Shown one piece after another: positions 7,954 to 19,897 of a DNA stretch of 64,000 nucleotides (position 1 is the stretch's first letter; each line of letters begins with the position of its first letter). The position numbers and the translations under genes are program-made. This stretch comes from Fluviicola chungangensis (GTDB lineage Bacteria > Bacteroidota > Bacteroidia > Flavobacteriales_D > Crocinitomicaceae): the NCBI RefSeq assembly GCF_007558725.1, contig NZ_VLPL01000003.1, positions 372,001 to 436,000 on the forward strand, written 5' to 3'. The notes under the pieces are model-generated. The model saw only the letters and a program-made list of their open reading frames with translations. It did no database searches and was not told the DNA's origin.

Positions 7954-8475
7954 ATGAATAAAGATCAAAAAGCACAGTACATTGAAGATCTTGCTCAAGA
8001 TTTATCGAAAGCAAATGTCTTCTATCTTGCAGATACGGCAGCTCTTACAGTAGAAACAATCAACCAATTACGCCGTCGTTGTTTTCAACAAGGTATCGAA
8101 CTACGTGTAGTGAAGAACACCTTATTGGCTAAAGCAATGGCGAAGGTTGAGGGTAGAAATTACGATAACCTGGCATCCGTGCTAAGTGGTCCGACATCTA
8201 TCATGTTCTCGGAAGTAGGAAATGCTCCTGCAAAATTGATTAAAGATTTCCGTAAGAAAAATGATAAGCCGATTCTGAAGGGAGCTTATATTGAAGAAGC
8301 AATTTTCATTGGTGATAACCAATTGGATGCGCTTGAAGCAATCAAGTCTCGTGAAGAATTACTAGGTGATATCATCGGATTACTACAAAGCCCGGCGAAA
8401 AATGTTATTTCCGGTCTTACAAGTGGTGGTTCCAAAATTGCCGGAATCCTTAAAACGCTCGAAGAAAGAGCATAA
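7954..8475 (+). CDS. rplJ: 50S ribosomal protein L10
   Basis: 173 residues. N-terminal rRNA-binding domain (FYLADTAALTVETINQLRRR, ELRVVKNTLLAKAM) followed by the C-terminal helix that anchors L7/L12 dimers (SGGSKIAGILKTLEERA). It builds the stalk base. The 74 bp to rplL hold a weak stem (TGCACC/GGTGTA) but no T run, so the two genes should share a transcript. Confidence 0.95.
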   Translation: MNKDQKAQYIEDLAQDLSKANVFYLADTAALTVETINQLRRRCFQQGIELRVVKNTLLAKAMAKVEGRNYDNLASVLSGPTSIMFSEVGNAPAKLIKDFRKKNDKPILKGAYIEEAIFIGDNQLDALEAIKSREELLGDIIGLLQSPAKNVISGLTSGGSKIAGILKTLEERA

Positions 8476-8549
8476 AGCTTGCACCGAAGCATAGGCGAAG
8501 GTGTAGTTAAAAACAAATTATTTAAGAACCTTTTTTAAAATTTATAAAA

Positions 8550-8927
8550 ATGGCTGATTTAAAACAAATCGCAGAAACGCTAGTAAACTTGACAGTAAAA
8601 GAAGTAAACGAACTAGCTACAATCTTGAAAGACGAATACGGTATTGAGCCTGCTGCTGCTGCTCCTGTAATGGTAGCTGGTGGTGCTGCTGGTGGTGGTG
8701 AAGCTGCTGCTGAAAAAACTGAATTCGATGTAATCTTGAAATCAGGTGGTGCTAACAAACTTGCAGTAGTTAAGTTGGTTAAAGAATTAACTGGTAACGG
8801 ATTGAAAGAGTCTAAAGACTTAGTTGACGGAGCTCCTGCTACATTGAAAGAGGGTGTTTCTAAAGACGAAGCTGAAGGCCTTAAAAAGTCTCTGGAAGAA
8901 GCTGGTGCTGAAGTAGAGATCAAGTAA
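8550..8927 (+). CDS. rplL: 50S ribosomal protein L7/L12
   Basis: 125 residues. N-terminal dimerisation helix ([26 protein letters not shown]), an Ala/Gly-rich hinge around residues 34-52, then the globular C-terminal domain ([37 protein letters not shown]). It recruits translation factors to the stalk. The repetitive alanine codons of the hinge create a long but meaningless antisense reading frame. A hairpin follows in the gap before rpoB. Confidence 0.97.
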   Translation: MADLKQIAETLVNLTVKEVNELATILKDEYGIEPAAAAPVMVAGGAAGGGEAAAEKTEFDVILKSGGANKLAVVKLVKELTGNGLKESKDLVDGAPATLKEGVSKDEAEGLKKSLEEAGAEVEIK

Positions 8928-8950
8928 TTAGTTACTAAATTTTGCAGGAG

Positions 8951-8976
8951 AGGTGTCCGTCATTTGACGGATGCCT
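8951..8976 (+). promoter_or_regulatory. Hairpin between rplL and rpoB
   Basis: AGGTGTCCGTC and GACGGATGCCT pair over 11 bp around the tetraloop ATTT; ATTCCTGTTTTT follows. In other bacteria this gap holds a partial terminator or RNase III site that makes ribosomal protein mRNA exceed rpoBC mRNA. The interrupted T run fits a leaky attenuator. Confidence 0.55.
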
Positions 8977-9039
8977 ATTCCTGTTTTTCGGCGTTTTAGC
9001 CAATTTTAAAGTCCTTTTCTCAATTAAATTTATTTCGCC

Positions 9040-12000
9040 TTGGCAACAACAAGCAATACATCAACGAGAATTAATTTTGCTTCTAGCAAAAATCAGTTCG
9101 CTTATCCAGATTTTTTGGATATTCAGCTTAAATCCTTCCAGGAGTTTTTCCAATTGGAAACAACACCTGAGAATCGTGAAAGTGAAGGATTGTTCAAGGT
9201 ATTTGCGGAAAATTTCCCAATTACTGATACACGAAATCAATTCGTGCTGGAGTTCCTTGATTATTTCATCGACCCACCCCGATACACTATTGATGAGTGT
9301 ATCGAAAGAGGTTTAACTTATAGTGTTCCGCTAAAAGCTAAACTAAAATTATATTGTACAGACCCTGAACACGAAGATTTCGAAACAATCGTGCAGGATG
9401 TATACTTAGGTACAATCCCATACATGACTCCAAAAGGTTCGTTCGTAATCAATGGTGCCGAGCGTGTGATTGTTTCCCAGTTACACCGTTCACCAGGGGT
9501 ATTCTTCGGTCAAAGCCGTCACGCAAACGGTACAAAATTGTACTCTGCACGTGTGATTCCTTTTAAAGGATCTTGGATCGAATTCGCAACGGATATCAAC
9601 AGCGTAATGTATGCTTACATCGATCGTAAGAAAAAATTGCCTGTCACAACTCTTTTCCGTGCGATTGGATATGAAACAGATAAAGATATACTAGAAATAT
9701 TCGGATTAGCTGATGAAGTGAAAGCAAACAAAGCTAATTTGAAAAAATGTGTTGGTAGAAGACTGGCTGCTCGTGTATTGAAGTCTTGGATTGAGGACTT
9801 TGGAGACGAAGATACAGGAGAGGTAGTATCTATCGAACGTAATGAAGTGATCCTTGATCGCGAAACGGTATTGGAAGATCACCACATCGACGAAATCCTT
9901 GATGCAAGTGTGAAAACAGTTATTTTCCACAAAGAGGATGCAAATACGGCTGATTATACCATTATTTATAACACGCTTCAAAAAGATACATCAAACTCTG
10001 AAAAAGAAGCTGTTGAGCATATTTACCGTCAGTTACGTAATGCTGAACCACCTGATTATGAAACGGCAAAAGGCGTTTTTGAGAAGTTGTTCTTCTCGGA
10101 TGCACGTTATGACTTAGGTGAAGTAGGGCGTTACAGAATGAATAAAAAGTTGAATATCGATAACTCGGAAGAGTCTCGTGTTTTGACTAAAAACGATATT
10201 CTTTCAATCATCAAATATTTGATCGAATTGATCAACTCGAAAGCGGATGTGGATGATATTGACCACTTGTCAAATCGTCGTGTTCGTACTGTAGGGGAAC
10301 AATTATACGCTCAGTTTGGTGTTGGTTTGGCTCGTATGGCTCGTACTATCCGTGAACGTATGAACGTTCGTGATAATGAAGTCTTTACTCCGATTGACTT
10401 GATTAACGCGAAGACTTTGTCTTCCGTTATTAACTCGTTCTTCGGAACAAACCAGTTGTCTCAATTTATGGATCAGACCAACCCGCTTTCAGAGGTAACT
10501 CACAAGCGTCGTTTGTCTGCACTAGGACCAGGTGGACTTTCTCGTGAAAGAGCAGGTTTCGAGGTTCGTGACGTTCACTACACGCACTACGGTCGTTTGT
10601 GTACGATTGAGACACCGGAAGGACCAAACATTGGTTTGATCTCTTCGTTGTGTGTATTCGCGAAGGTAAATAAACTAGGTTTCATCGAAACTCCATATCG
10701 CCCGGTAGTTAACGGTAAAGTAGATATTTCTTCTGAGCCGGTTTACTTATCTGCCGAGGAAGAGGATGCTAAAATGATCGCTCAGGCAAATGCGAAAGTG
10801 GATGAAAAAGGAAATTTCCTTTCAGACGTTGTGAAAGCACGTTATGAAGGTGACTTCCCGGTTGTTCCACCGACAGATTTGAACCTGATGGACGTTGGTG
10901 CAAACCAGATCGCGTCGATTGCAGCATCTTCTATTCCATTCCTGGAGCATGATGATGCGAACCGTGCCTTGATGGGATCTAACATGCAGCGCCAGGCTGT
11001 TCCGTTGTTGAAACCACAGTCACCGGTAGTTGGTACTGGAATTGAGCAATTGGTGGCACGTGATTCACGTGTATTGATCAATGCTGAAGGTCCGGGAACC
11101 GTTGAATATGTTGATGCAAACGAAATCGTGATCCGTTACGATTGGTCTGCTGATGACAAATTAGTAAGCTTTGATAGTGAGGTAACTCGTTACTCATTAA
11201 CAAAATTCCAGAAAACAAACCAAAGTACAACAATCAACTTGAAGCCGATTGTTCGCAAAGGGGACCGAATTGAGAAAGGACAGGTTCTATGTGAAGGATA
11301 CGCAACACAAGGAGGAGAGTTGGCATTGGGTCAAAACCTGAAAGTTGCATTCATGCCTTGGAAAGGGTATAACTTTGAGGATGCGATTGTAATTTCTGAG
11401 CGTGTTGTTCGTGACGATATCTTTACATCGATTCATATTGACGAATACTCTTTGGAGGTTCGTGATACCAAACGAGGAATGGAAGAATTAACTTCTGATA
11501 TTCCAAACGTTTCGGAAGAAGCAACAAAAGATTTGGATGAGAACGGTTTGATCCGCATTGGTGCTGAGATCAAAGAAGGTGACATCCTGATCGGTAAAAT
11601 TACTCCGAAAGGTGAAACAGATCCTTCTCCGGAAGAGAAGTTATTACGTGCAATCTTCGGCGATAAAGCAGGTGACGTGAAAGATGCTTCATTGAAAGCA
11701 GGTCCGTCTCTACGCGGTGTTGTGATTGAGAAAAAATTGTTCTCTCGTGCAATCAAAGATCGTAAGTCGAAAGCTCAGGACAAACCGGTGTTGGAAGTTC
11801 TGGATACGGAATACGACAAGGATTATGCTGAATTGAAAGAAAAATTGGCTGATAAGTTGATGACTGTTTTAGGTGAGAACAAATCAGCCGGTGTATTCAA
11901 CAATTTCAAAGAAGAGATCATTAAGAAAGGAACGAAGTTCACTCATAAGAATTTGTTGATGATCGATTACACGATCGTGAACCCAACAAACTGGACAACG

Positions 12001-12852
12001 GATCCTCACGTAAACGCATTGATTAGTCGTTTGTTACACAACTTTACGATTAAGGCAAATGATTTGTTGGGGATTTACAAACGTAAAAAATTCCATATTT
12101 CAGTTGGAGATGAACTACCTGCAGGGATCGTTAAAATGGCGAAAGTATATGTTGCTCAGAAACGTAAGTTGAAGGTGGGTGATAAAATGGCTGGTCGTCA
12201 CGGTAACAAAGGAATCGTTGCAAATATTGTACGTGCTGAAGATATGCCGTTCCTGGAGGATGGAACACCGGTGGACATCGTATTGAATCCATTGGGAGTA
12301 CCTTCCCGTATGAACTTAGGTCAGATTTACGAGACAGTACTTGGTTGGGCCGGAGAAAAATTGGGTGTGAAATTCGCTACTCCGATTTTCGATGGTGCTA
12401 AACCGGAAGAGATCAATGAATGGACAGACAAAGCAGGTGTTCCACGTTCGGGTAAAACTTACCTGTACGATGGAGGAACGGGAGACCGTTTCCATCAGCC
12501 GGCAACTGTAGGAGTGATTTATATGCTGAAATTATCCCACATGGTGGATGACAAAATGCATGCACGTTCAATCGGACCATACTCACTGATTACACAGCAA
12601 CCATTGGGTGGTAAAGCTCAATTCGGAGGTCAGCGTTTTGGTGAGATGGAGGTTTGGGCATTGGAAGCATTTGGAGCGGCTAATATCCTACAGGAAATCT
12701 TGACAGTTAAATCCGATGACGTAATGGGTCGTGCGAAGGCATACGAAGCAATCGTTAAAGGTGATAACATTCCTGAACCGGGAATTCCGGAATCATTCAA
12801 CGTATTGTTGCATGAATTGAGAGGTCTTGGGTTGAATGTATCAATGGATTAA
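9040..12852 (+). CDS. rpoB: DNA-directed RNA polymerase subunit beta
   Basis: 1270 residues. The start is TTG at 9040 (reading [20 protein letters not shown]), the only start that gives the complete Bacteroidota N-terminus; no ATG exists upstream in frame. The rifampicin-binding region lies around residues 475-540 ([20 protein letters not shown], then [16 protein letters not shown]), followed by [12 protein letters not shown]. Later come the catalytic-side [12 protein letters not shown] and the C-terminal [20 protein letters not shown]. It forms the polymerase core with rpoC, which follows after 55 bp. Confidence 0.97.
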   Translation: MATTSNTSTRINFASSKNQFAYPDFLDIQLKSFQEFFQLETTPENRESEGLFKVFAENFPITDTRNQFVLEFLDYFIDPPRYTIDECIERGLTYSVPLKAKLKLYCTDPEHEDFETIVQDVYLGTIPYMTPKGSFVINGAERVIVSQLHRSPGVFFGQSRHANGTKLYSARVIPFKGSWIEFATDINSVMYAYIDRKKKLPVTTLFRAIGYETDKDILEIFGLADEVKANKANLKKCVGRRLAARVLKSWIEDFGDEDTGEVVSIERNEVILDRETVLEDHHIDEILDASVKTVIFHKEDANTADYTIIYNTLQKDTSNSEKEAVEHIYRQLRNAEPPDYETAKGVFEKLFFSDARYDLGEVGRYRMNKKLNIDNSEESRVLTKNDILSIIKYLIELINSKADVDDIDHLSNRRVRTVGEQLYAQFGVGLARMARTIRERMNVRDNEVFTPIDLINAKTLSSVINSFFGTNQLSQFMDQTNPLSEVTHKRRLSALGPGGLSRERAGFEVRDVHYTHYGRLCTIETPEGPNIGLISSLCVFAKVNKLGFIETPYRPVVNGKVDISSEPVYLSAEEEDAKMIAQANAKVDEKGNFLSDVVKARYEGDFPVVPPTDLNLMDVGANQIASIAASSIPFLEHDDANRALMGSNMQRQAVPLLKPQSPVVGTGIEQLVARDSRVLINAEGPGTVEYVDANEIVIRYDWSADDKLVSFDSEVTRYSLTKFQKTNQSTTINLKPIVRKGDRIEKGQVLCEGYATQGGELALGQNLKVAFMPWKGYNFEDAIVISERVVRDDIFTSIHIDEYSLEVRDTKRGMEELTSDIPNVSEEATKDLDENGLIRIGAEIKEGDILIGKITPKGETDPSPEEKLLRAIFGDKAGDVKDASLKAGPSLRGVVIEKKLFSRAIKDRKSKAQDKPVLEVLDTEYDKDYAELKEKLADKLMTVLGENKSAGVFNNFKEEIIKKGTKFTHKNLLMIDYTIVNPTNWTTDPHVNALISRLLHNFTIKANDLLGIYKRKKFHISVGDELPAGIVKMAKVYVAQKRKLKVGDKMAGRHGNKGIVANIVRAEDMPFLEDGTPVDIVLNPLGVPSRMNLGQIYETVLGWAGEKLGVKFATPIFDGAKPEEINEWTDKAGVPRSGKTYLYDGGTGDRFHQPATVGVIYMLKLSHMVDDKMHARSIGPYSLITQQPLGGKAQFGGQRFGEMEVWALEAFGAANILQEILTVKSDDVMGRAKAYEAIVKGDNIPEPGIPESFNVLLHELRGLGLNVSMD

Positions 12853-12907
12853 GATCAAGAAGTCATTCGAAAACAAATTGTCAAATTGAATTAAAGAAAG
12901 TTATAAC

Positions 12908-15900
12908 ATGGCTTACAGAAAAGAAACACCGAAAAAACAAAGTAGCTTTAACAAGATTACAATCTCGTTGGCTTCTCCTGAGGTGATCCGCGATCAGTCA
13001 AGCGGTGAGGTACTCAAGCCTGAAACAATTAACTATCGTACATACAAGCCGGAAAGAGATGGATTGTTCTGTGAACGCATCTTCGGACCGGTAAAAGATT
13101 ACGAATGTCATTGTGGTAAGTACAAACGTATCCGATACAAAGGAATTGTTTGTGACCGTTGTGGTGTTGAGGTTACTGAGAAAAAAGTACGTCGTGAGCG
13201 TATGGGACACATCTCGTTGGTTGTTCCGGTAGCACACATTTGGTATTTCCGTTCATTGCCGAATAAAATCGGTTATTTGTTGGGATTACCTACCAAAAAA
13301 TTGGATCAAATCATCTATTATGAGCGTTACGTAGTTATTCAACCGGGTATCGCAAATAATTTGGATGGGACTTCTCTTACTGAAAAAGATTTCCTTACGG
13401 AAGAAGAATACCTGGATATCCTGGATACTTTGCCGAGAGAAAACCAGTATTTGGAAGATACGGATCCGAATAAATTCATCGCTAAGATGGGTGCTGAAGC
13501 GTTATATGATTTGTTGCGTAAATTAAACCTGGAAGACTTATCTTACAAGTTACGTCACCAGGCAAATACGGAAACATCCGTTCAACGTAAGCACGAAGCT
13601 TTGAAACGCCTCCAGGTGGTTGAAGCAATGCGTGAATCTCAAACACGTATCGAAAACCATCCTGAATGGATGATTGTGAAAGTTGTCCCGGTTATTCCAC
13701 CGGAATTGCGTCCGTTGGTTCCGCTGGATGGTGGACGTTTCGCAACATCGGATTTGAACGACCTTTACCGTCGTGTAATTATCCGTAACAACCGTTTGAA
13801 ACGTTTGATTGAGATCAAAGCACCGGAAGTAATCTTGCGTAACGAGAAGCGTATGTTGCAGGAGGCTGTCGATTCATTATTCGATAACTCCCGTAAAGCA
13901 TCTGCTGTTAAAACAGAATCAAACCGTCCGTTGAAATCCCTTTCCGATTCATTGAAAGGTAAGCAGGGACGTTTCCGTCAAAACTTATTGGGAAAACGTG
14001 TGGATTATTCAGCACGTTCGGTAATTGTTGTTGGACCGGATTTGAAACTGCATGAATGTGGTTTGCCAAAAGACATGGCAGCGGAATTGTACAAACCGTT
14101 TATCATCCGTAAGATGATCGAACGTGGAATTGTGAAAACGGTTAAATCTGCAAAGAAAATCGTTGACCGCAAAGAGCCGGTTGTTTGGGATATCTTGGAA
14201 AACGTATTGAAAGGACACCCGGTATTGTTAAACCGTGCTCCTACGCTTCACCGTTTGGGTATCCAGGCATTTCAGCCGAAATTGATCGAAGGAAAGGCGA
14301 TTCGTTTGCATCCGTTGGTAACAACGGCATTCAACGCCGATTTCGATGGTGACCAGATGGCGGTTCACTTACCATTGGGTAACGCTGCAATTTTGGAAGC
14401 ACAATTGCTGATGCTTGCTTCTCATAACATTTTGAATCCTGCGAACGGAGCACCGATTGCGGTACCTTCTCAGGATATGGTCTTGGGTCTTTACTACATC
14501 ACAAAGATGCGTACAAGTACCCCGGAGCATAAAGTAAAAGGAGAAGGAAGTATTTTCTACTCTCCGGAAGAAGTAATTATCGCGAATAACGAAGGAAAAT
14601 TGGATCTGCATGCTCCGATCAAAGTAAAATCATACGATTTGAATGATGAAGGTGTGCCGACTTTGATGATGATCGATACCACGTGTGGTCGTGTCTTATT
14701 CAATGAGGTTGTTCCAAGAGAAGTTGGTTTCATCAATGATGTACTAACCAAAAAAGCACTTCGTGATATTATCGGACATGTATTGAAAATCTGTGGAACA
14801 GCTAAAACAGCGAAGTTCCTGGATGATATCAAAGAATTAGGGTATGGCATGGCATTCCGCGGTGGATTGTCGTTCAACCTGGATCATATCATTATCCCGA
14901 AAGAGAAAGAGATTTTGGTAGCGAAAGCTGAAACAGACGTGAAAGAGGTAATGGCCAATTATAACATGGGACTTATCACGAATAACGAACGTTATAACCA
15001 AATCATTGATATCTGGACACATACCAACATTCGTTTAACGAATACGTTGATGGATCAGTTGAAGAATGACGATCAAGGATTCAACTCCATCTATATGATG
15101 TTTGATTCCGGGGCCCGTGGTTCGAAAGAACAGATTCGTCAGTTGTCCGGTATGCGTGGATTGATGGCGAAACCTCAGAAATCAGGAGCTTCTGCACAGG
15201 AAATTATCGAAAACCCGATTCTTTCCAACTTTAAGGAAGGTCTTTCGATTTTGGAGTACTTTATCTCTACTCACGGTGCGCGTAAAGGTTTGGCCGATAC
15301 AGCATTGAAAACAGCGGATGCAGGTTACCTGACACGTCGTTTGGTGGATGTTGCTCAAGATGTTGTTATTAATGCAGTGGATTGTGGAACATTGAGAGGT
15401 TTGGTTGCTACTTCATTGAAGAAGAACGATGAAATCGTTGAACCGTTGATCGATCGTATTTTAGGAAGAACTTCTGTTCATGATATTTTCAACCCTGAAA
15501 CAGAACAATTAATTGTGGCTGCGGGTGAATTGATCTCTGAAACAGTTGCTGATGAAATCGAGAAAGCAGGTATTGAAGAAGTGGAGATCCGTTCGGTATT
15601 GACTTGTGAAATGCGTCGCGGAGTTTGTTCCAAGTGTTACGGACGTAACCTGGCAACTCACCGCCCTGCGCAGGATGGAGATGCTGTTGGTGTAGTTGCT
15701 GCTCAGTCAATTGGTGAGCCGGGAACACAGTTAACACTTCGTACATTCCACGTTGGGGGTACTGCATCGAACATTACGGATGAATCCGATTTGAAAGCAA
15801 AATCTGCCGGTAAATTGGAAATCGACGAATTGCGTACGATTACACGTAAAGGTTCAGATGGAACAAATAAAGTAATTGTAGTTGGCCGTTCGGCTGAATT

Positions 15901-17188
15901 GAAAATTACAGATCCTAAAACCGGAGTTGCATTGATGACTTCAAATATCCCTTATGGAGCTGAGTTGTTGATTGAAAACAATACAACCGTGAAGAAAGGT
16001 GATGTGATCTGTAAATGGGACCAGTATAACGCGGTCATCATTTCAGAGGTTGCAGGTAAAGTAGTATTTGAAAATATTATTGATGGTGTTACTTACCGTG
16101 AAGAAGTCGATGAGCAAACCGGATTTACTGAAAAAGTGATCATCGAATCGCGTGATAAGAAGAAAAACCCTGCGATTCATATTATTGATCCGAAAACGAA
16201 AGAAGTATTGCGTGAGTACAACATTCCGGTTGATTCCCATATTTCCGTAGGTGAAGGTGATAAAGTGGAAGAAGGTGTGATCCTTGTTAAGATTCCTCGT
16301 GTTGCTGGTAAGACCGGGGATATCACAGGAGGTCTTCCGCGTGTAACGGAATTGTTCGAAGCACGTAACCCTTCTAACCCTGCGGTGGTTTCTGAAATCG
16401 ACGGGATCGTTGAATTCGGTAAGATCAAACGTGGTAACCGGGAGATCCAGGTTACTTCCAAAACGGGAGATGTTCGCAAATACCTGGTTCCGCTTTCCAA
16501 GCACATCCTGGTACAAGAGAACGATTTCACACGCGCTGGACAACCGTTATCCGATGGTGCAATTACACCGAACGATATCTTGAATATTCAAGGTCCGACG
16601 AAAGTACAGGAATACATTGTAAATGAGATTCAGGAAGTTTACCGCCTGCAAGGGGTAAAAATCAACGACAAACATTTCGAAGTAATCGTTCGTCAGATGA
16701 TGTTGAAAGTGGAGATCGTGGATGCGGGAGATACCCGATTCCTGGAAGGACAATCTGTTCACAAAGCAGACTTCATGGAAGAAAATGACTCCATCTATGG
16801 AATGAAAGTAGTAGTTGACGCGGGAGAATCTTCCACGTTGAAAGCAGGTCAGATTGTTTCTGCACGTAAATTGCGTGACGAAAATTCACAATTGAAACGT
16901 GCCGACAAGAAATTGGTAGAATCACGTGATGCAGTTCCTGCAACTTCAACTCCATTGTTACAGGGTATTACCCGTGCTTCATTGCAGACTCAATCGTTCA
17001 TTTCAGCGGCTTCCTTCCAGGAGACAACGAAAGTATTGAATGAAGCTGCAATCTCCGGAAAAGAAGATCACTTATTAGGTTTGAAAGAAAACGTAATTGT
17101 TGGTCATTTGATCCCGGCTGGGACAGGTGTGCGCCGCTTCCAAAAAGTACTTGTTGCAAACAAGGAAGAAATGGATGCAATCTCTTAA
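12908..17188 (+). CDS. rpoC: DNA-directed RNA polymerase subunit beta'
   Basis: 1426 residues, the typical Bacteroidota size. The first zinc site is [13 protein letters not shown]...CDRCGVEV near residues 66-88; the catalytic [12 protein letters not shown], whose three aspartates bind Mg2+, is near residue 475; the trigger-loop side and second zinc site ([15 protein letters not shown]) lie near 900, with [16 protein letters not shown] just after. The C-terminal part contains the barrel-like insert seen in this phylum. It is the last gene of the secE-to-rpoC block and is closed by a strong terminator. Confidence 0.97.
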   Translation: MAYRKETPKKQSSFNKITISLASPEVIRDQSSGEVLKPETINYRTYKPERDGLFCERIFGPVKDYECHCGKYKRIRYKGIVCDRCGVEVTEKKVRRERMGHISLVVPVAHIWYFRSLPNKIGYLLGLPTKKLDQIIYYERYVVIQPGIANNLDGTSLTEKDFLTEEEYLDILDTLPRENQYLEDTDPNKFIAKMGAEALYDLLRKLNLEDLSYKLRHQANTETSVQRKHEALKRLQVVEAMRESQTRIENHPEWMIVKVVPVIPPELRPLVPLDGGRFATSDLNDLYRRVIIRNNRLKRLIEIKAPEVILRNEKRMLQEAVDSLFDNSRKASAVKTESNRPLKSLSDSLKGKQGRFRQNLLGKRVDYSARSVIVVGPDLKLHECGLPKDMAAELYKPFIIRKMIERGIVKTVKSAKKIVDRKEPVVWDILENVLKGHPVLLNRAPTLHRLGIQAFQPKLIEGKAIRLHPLVTTAFNADFDGDQMAVHLPLGNAAILEAQLLMLASHNILNPANGAPIAVPSQDMVLGLYYITKMRTSTPEHKVKGEGSIFYSPEEVIIANNEGKLDLHAPIKVKSYDLNDEGVPTLMMIDTTCGRVLFNEVVPREVGFINDVLTKKALRDIIGHVLKICGTAKTAKFLDDIKELGYGMAFRGGLSFNLDHIIIPKEKEILVAKAETDVKEVMANYNMGLITNNERYNQIIDIWTHTNIRLTNTLMDQLKNDDQGFNSIYMMFDSGARGSKEQIRQLSGMRGLMAKPQKSGASAQEIIENPILSNFKEGLSILEYFISTHGARKGLADTALKTADAGYLTRRLVDVAQDVVINAVDCGTLRGLVATSLKKNDEIVEPLIDRILGRTSVHDIFNPETEQLIVAAGELISETVADEIEKAGIEEVEIRSVLTCEMRRGVCSKCYGRNLATHRPAQDGDAVGVVAAQSIGEPGTQLTLRTFHVGGTASNITDESDLKAKSAGKLEIDELRTITRKGSDGTNKVIVVGRSAELKITDPKTGVALMTSNIPYGAELLIENNTTVKKGDVICKWDQYNAVIISEVAGKVVFENIIDGVTYREEVDEQTGFTEKVIIESRDKKKNPAIHIIDPKTKEVLREYNIPVDSHISVGEGDKVEEGVILVKIPRVAGKTGDITGGLPRVTELFEARNPSNPAVVSEIDGIVEFGKIKRGNREIQVTSKTGDVRKYLVPLSKHILVQENDFTRAGQPLSDGAITPNDILNIQGPTKVQEYIVNEIQEVYRLQGVKINDKHFEVIVRQMMLKVEIVDAGDTRFLEGQSVHKADFMEENDSIYGMKVVVDAGESSTLKAGQIVSARKLRDENSQLKRADKKLVESRDAVPATSTPLLQGITRASLQTQSFISAASFQETTKVLNEAAISGKEDHLLGLKENVIVGHLIPAGTGVRRFQKVLVANKEEMDAIS

Positions 17189-17210
17189 GATTTGATTATC
17201 TGAAAATAGT

Positions 17211-17247
17211 AATCCCCGAATTCTTAACTAATTCGGGGATTTTTTTT
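17211..17247 (+). terminator. Terminator after rpoC
   Basis: A perfect 12-bp stem AATCCCCGAATT / AATTCGGGGATT with a 7-nt loop and eight T's. It ends the ribosomal protein-RNA polymerase transcript. Confidence 0.93.
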
Positions 17248-17300
17248 ACAACCATTGATACTTTTGTGTATTAATAAAGAAACAACTAAATCGATTTTTT

Positions 17301-18185
17301 ATGAAAAAGAAGTTACTTTTTTCATGCTGCGTGTTTTCTTTTCTGACACTGAAAGCCCAGACCATTAGTTATCAACCTATCCATGGAGATTACACACAAT
17401 ATGTTTATCGTCATCAACATTGGAACGGAAGTGAAAATGTGGAGTCATTTCATAAAACAGTGTGGTCGGGAGACACAGCCATTGGTGGACAAAATTATGT
17501 AAGGATTTTCCAGTATGGTTCTTATGTCGGAGGAATTCGTGAAGATGTTCCGAATCAACAACGATTTTTTATCAATGGGAGTAATGTAGAGACAGAAATT
17601 ACCATTAGTCCTTTTTTAACTGTTGGTACTATAATAACAGATACTTCTGCTTTGTTGAATACCTTCAGATGCTATGTGGATATGCAGGGAATTTGTACAA
17701 ATTGCGATACTTTTCAGATTGCGCAGGCAGATAGTGTTCTCGAATCGAATGGAACATATAGTACGACCTATCGCCTGGAAGTTTTACCGCAACCGAATAT
17801 TTCCTTTAGTTTGAATTCATACAGAGGGCTGTTGAATGTAAATGGATTTGAATTTTCCGAAGAGCAGATTTGTTACCGCGAAGATGGTGAGCAAACCCCT
17901 CCGGGACAGGAAACACCCTGGACACCCATGTGTGATTTGGGAATGAGTGAAAATGATTTGATCCAAATTGATTTGTTTCCGAACCCGACATCTGAAACTA
18001 TTAATCTTTCGGGAGATGTGACAAGAATATCCGATTTGGCCATTTACGATACAAGAGGAACAATCATTCAAAAGATTCCTTTGTCAGACATCCATTCCGG
18101 TATTTCAATAAAGGAATTGAAAAACGGGATTTATTTTCTTTCAGCAAATGAAAACCAAAAAGTTTTAAGATTTCAGAAAATGTAA
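17301..18185 (+). CDS. Secreted protein with T9SS type A sorting tail
   Basis: 294 residues. A signal peptide (MKKKLLFSCCVFSFLTLKAQ) is followed by a beta-rich body of unknown function, with a CTNCDTF cysteine pair. The C-terminal domain starts LFPNPTSETINLSGD and ends GIYFLSANENQKVLRFQKM, the Por-secretion tail recognised by the type IX system, so the protein should be exported to the cell surface or medium. TACTTTTG at 17259-17266 could be its -7 box. A terminator follows its stop, so it is likely monocistronic. Confidence 0.85.
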   Translation: MKKKLLFSCCVFSFLTLKAQTISYQPIHGDYTQYVYRHQHWNGSENVESFHKTVWSGDTAIGGQNYVRIFQYGSYVGGIREDVPNQQRFFINGSNVETEITISPFLTVGTIITDTSALLNTFRCYVDMQGICTNCDTFQIAQADSVLESNGTYSTTYRLEVLPQPNISFSLNSYRGLLNVNGFEFSEEQICYREDGEQTPPGQETPWTPMCDLGMSENDLIQIDLFPNPTSETINLSGDVTRISDLAIYDTRGTIIQKIPLSDIHSGISIKELKNGIYFLSANENQKVLRFQKM

Positions 18186-18198
18186 TTTTAATAAGAAG

Positions 18199-18227
18199 AA
18201 TCCCGGATGACTAGTTCGGGATTTTTT
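18199..18227 (+). terminator. Terminator after the T9SS protein gene
   Basis: AATCCCG / CGGGATT (7 bp) with an 11-nt loop, then a T run. Confidence 0.7.
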
Positions 18228-18262
18228 ATTTTTAAACACAAGTAACTCCAAACACATGTGTT

Positions 18263-18772
18263 ATGAATGAGCTTTTGAAAAAGATGTTATTTATCCAGTT
18301 ATTTGTCCTCGCATTTTATGCCAGTGGTTATGCACAAATCGAGGGCCCGGGAAACACAAAGTCTATAGCTAAAGACGATATCACCTGCTTTTATATGATT
18401 GATAGGGTGTATACCGATCCGCGTAATCCGGATAAGAGAACTGTAGTGGGAGGAGTGAATTTTTTCCAGGTGGAAGATGGGAAAATCAGCGTAGGGGCCA
18501 GAACACCCAGAACTTCGTTCTTTTTTAACGGGACGGTTGATAGTTTGGAAACGGTGATAGTTGATGGGGTATCGGTTATCCGAATTCATGCGACAAACAA
18601 CTTCAACAGTCCAACAATTTACCCGTATGTTTTTGAAATATCCCAACCTGCAGACGGACCGGTAACTATTTCCGCCCGAAGAAAAAGAAGTACCAGTTTT
18701 CTCTATTTTTTTGATGTACATAAAGCAAGTGCCCGGGAAATTGCCGAAACAAGGGCAAATGCAGCCAAATAA
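18263..18772 (+). CDS. Exported protein of unknown function
   Basis: 169 residues. The signal peptide ends near YASGYAQ; the mature part is beta-rich (VVGGVNFFQVEDGKISV, TSFFFNGTVDSLETVIVDGV) and closes with an alanine-rich helix (KASAREIAETRANAAK). No known family was recognised and no T9SS tail is present, so it probably stays in the periplasm. It stands alone between a terminator and a convergent lipoprotein gene. Confidence 0.72.
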   Translation: MNELLKKMLFIQLFVLAFYASGYAQIEGPGNTKSIAKDDITCFYMIDRVYTDPRNPDKRTVVGGVNFFQVEDGKISVGARTPRTSFFFNGTVDSLETVIVDGVSVIRIHATNNFNSPTIYPYVFEISQPADGPVTISARRKRSTSFLYFFDVHKASAREIAETRANAAK

Positions 18773-18835
18773 TAACAGATAGCTCTGCCGGTTTTTTGAA
18801 TAAGATAAGAACCTTTTTCCGGTAAAATCAGGCAT

Positions 18836-18865
18836 AAAAAAAGGAGTCCGAATTCGAACTCCTTT
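18836..18865 (-). terminator. Terminator between convergent genes
   Basis: AAAGGAGT / ACTCCTTT (8 bp) with a 10-nt loop. On the minus strand it is followed by a long T run, so it chiefly serves the leftward lipoprotein gene; on the plus strand the T run is only three bases. Confidence 0.8.
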
Positions 18866-18884
18866 CAAAATCAATGATTTTATA

Positions 18885-19820
18885 TTACTGAGAAATAATT
18901 GGCTTCAAACCTCTTAATCCCATATCTGTCGGATAATCATTTGAATTTCCGTTTGGTAACAATGGTTCGTATTTGTGGTCCCCATTTACATCATACCATT
19001 CAAAACTTTTGTTGGTAGATAAGGACATCGTACAAGTAATATCCTGGGTTTCATTTCCTGTAATGGTAAACGGTGTGTCGAAACTTCCTGTTACTACACA
19101 AGACCCGGCAGGAACCGGTGAAGTTGCGGACAATGGATTAGGTACGGTTGTAGAAGCAGCTTGTCCTTGAAAGACAATTCCAAGATTTTCAAAGCCCCAA
19201 TAACCTTGCAGTTTGTTTGCGTTCAAGGTAACTGTCTGATTCCAGATTTTGTAATTGGTAATGTAGGTGTTGAACCCTACGAAAGATGCCAATCGGCCTG
19301 TGTAATCCACACCATTGTACAAATAATCCACATCGTAGTTTTGATAGGTCAATGACATGCGAACCCAATTGTAGGTATCCGGAGAAATGTTTTTCAATGG
19401 AATTTTCAGGAAGACCTCATTGTCTCCTTTAATAATCGCTTTGCTAAAATCAACCGCGTTAGAACCACCTGCGGTTGTTTCAGCTCCGTGATACAAAATT
19501 TCACCGGCTCCGAGCTGGGTATACATGTTTTGCGCAAATTCAATATAATGTGCACTCATTCCGTAAAATGTTGGAGACTGAGTGCCATGATTTGCCGGAA
19601 TCGTTGCCGGATTTCCGAAATTGTCCAGGCGTGGGGCCAAAGAGTCAAAATGTAGTTTAATAATTAAATAAGGGCCCGTTTCTTCCGGATAAGTACAACT
19701 TTTGTCATCGGAATTTGCGTTGGAATTGTAATTCGTCGCGTTGGGGTCCGTACAGCCCTTTTTCTTGCATCCCATTGAAGTAGCAGCAAGCAGAACAAGC
19801 AGAAGCGTTAGTTTTTTCAT
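18885..19820 (-). CDS. Lipoprotein with CTDPNATNYN motif
   Basis: 311 residues. The lipobox ATSMGC is followed by KKK, then GCTDPNATNYNSNANSDDKSC, a short disulfide-containing repeat unit found singly in many Bacteroidota surface proteins. The body (LIIKLHFDSLAPRLDNFG, AGSCVVTGSFDTPFTITGN) looks like a beta-sandwich of the MbnP-like type, but that is a weak resemblance. The product is likely an outer-membrane lipoprotein. A possible -7 box (TATTTTTG on the minus strand) lies at 19840-19847. Confidence 0.78.
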   Translation of the reverse strand: MKKLTLLLVLLAATSMGCKKKGCTDPNATNYNSNANSDDKSCTYPEETGPYLIIKLHFDSLAPRLDNFGNPATIPANHGTQSPTFYGMSAHYIEFAQNMYTQLGAGEILYHGAETTAGGSNAVDFSKAIIKGDNEVFLKIPLKNISPDTYNWVRMSLTYQNYDVDYLYNGVDYTGRLASFVGFNTYITNYKIWNQTVTLNANKLQGYWGFENLGIVFQGQAASTTVPNPLSATSPVPAGSCVVTGSFDTPFTITGNETQDITCTMSLSTNKSFEWYDVNGDHKYEPLLPNGNSNDYPTDMGLRGLKPIISQ

Positions 19821-19897
19821 GTTTCATGTTTTAGAGGGTCAAAAATAGAGAAAATAAAAGACTTGTTCGAAGTGATAACGGTTTCGGTACAACGATA

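Noticed and set aside
8522-8923. 133-codon antisense frame over rplL
   Set aside because: It mirrors the Ala/Gly-rich hinge of L7/L12; no start signals and no protein-like features.
16043-16543. 166-codon antisense frame inside rpoC
   Set aside because: Lies wholly within conserved rpoC on the other strand; shadow frame.
18299-18874. 191-codon antisense frame opposite the 18.3-kb secreted protein
   Set aside because: The plus-strand frame has a signal peptide and sensible composition; the antisense frame has neither and crosses the terminator.
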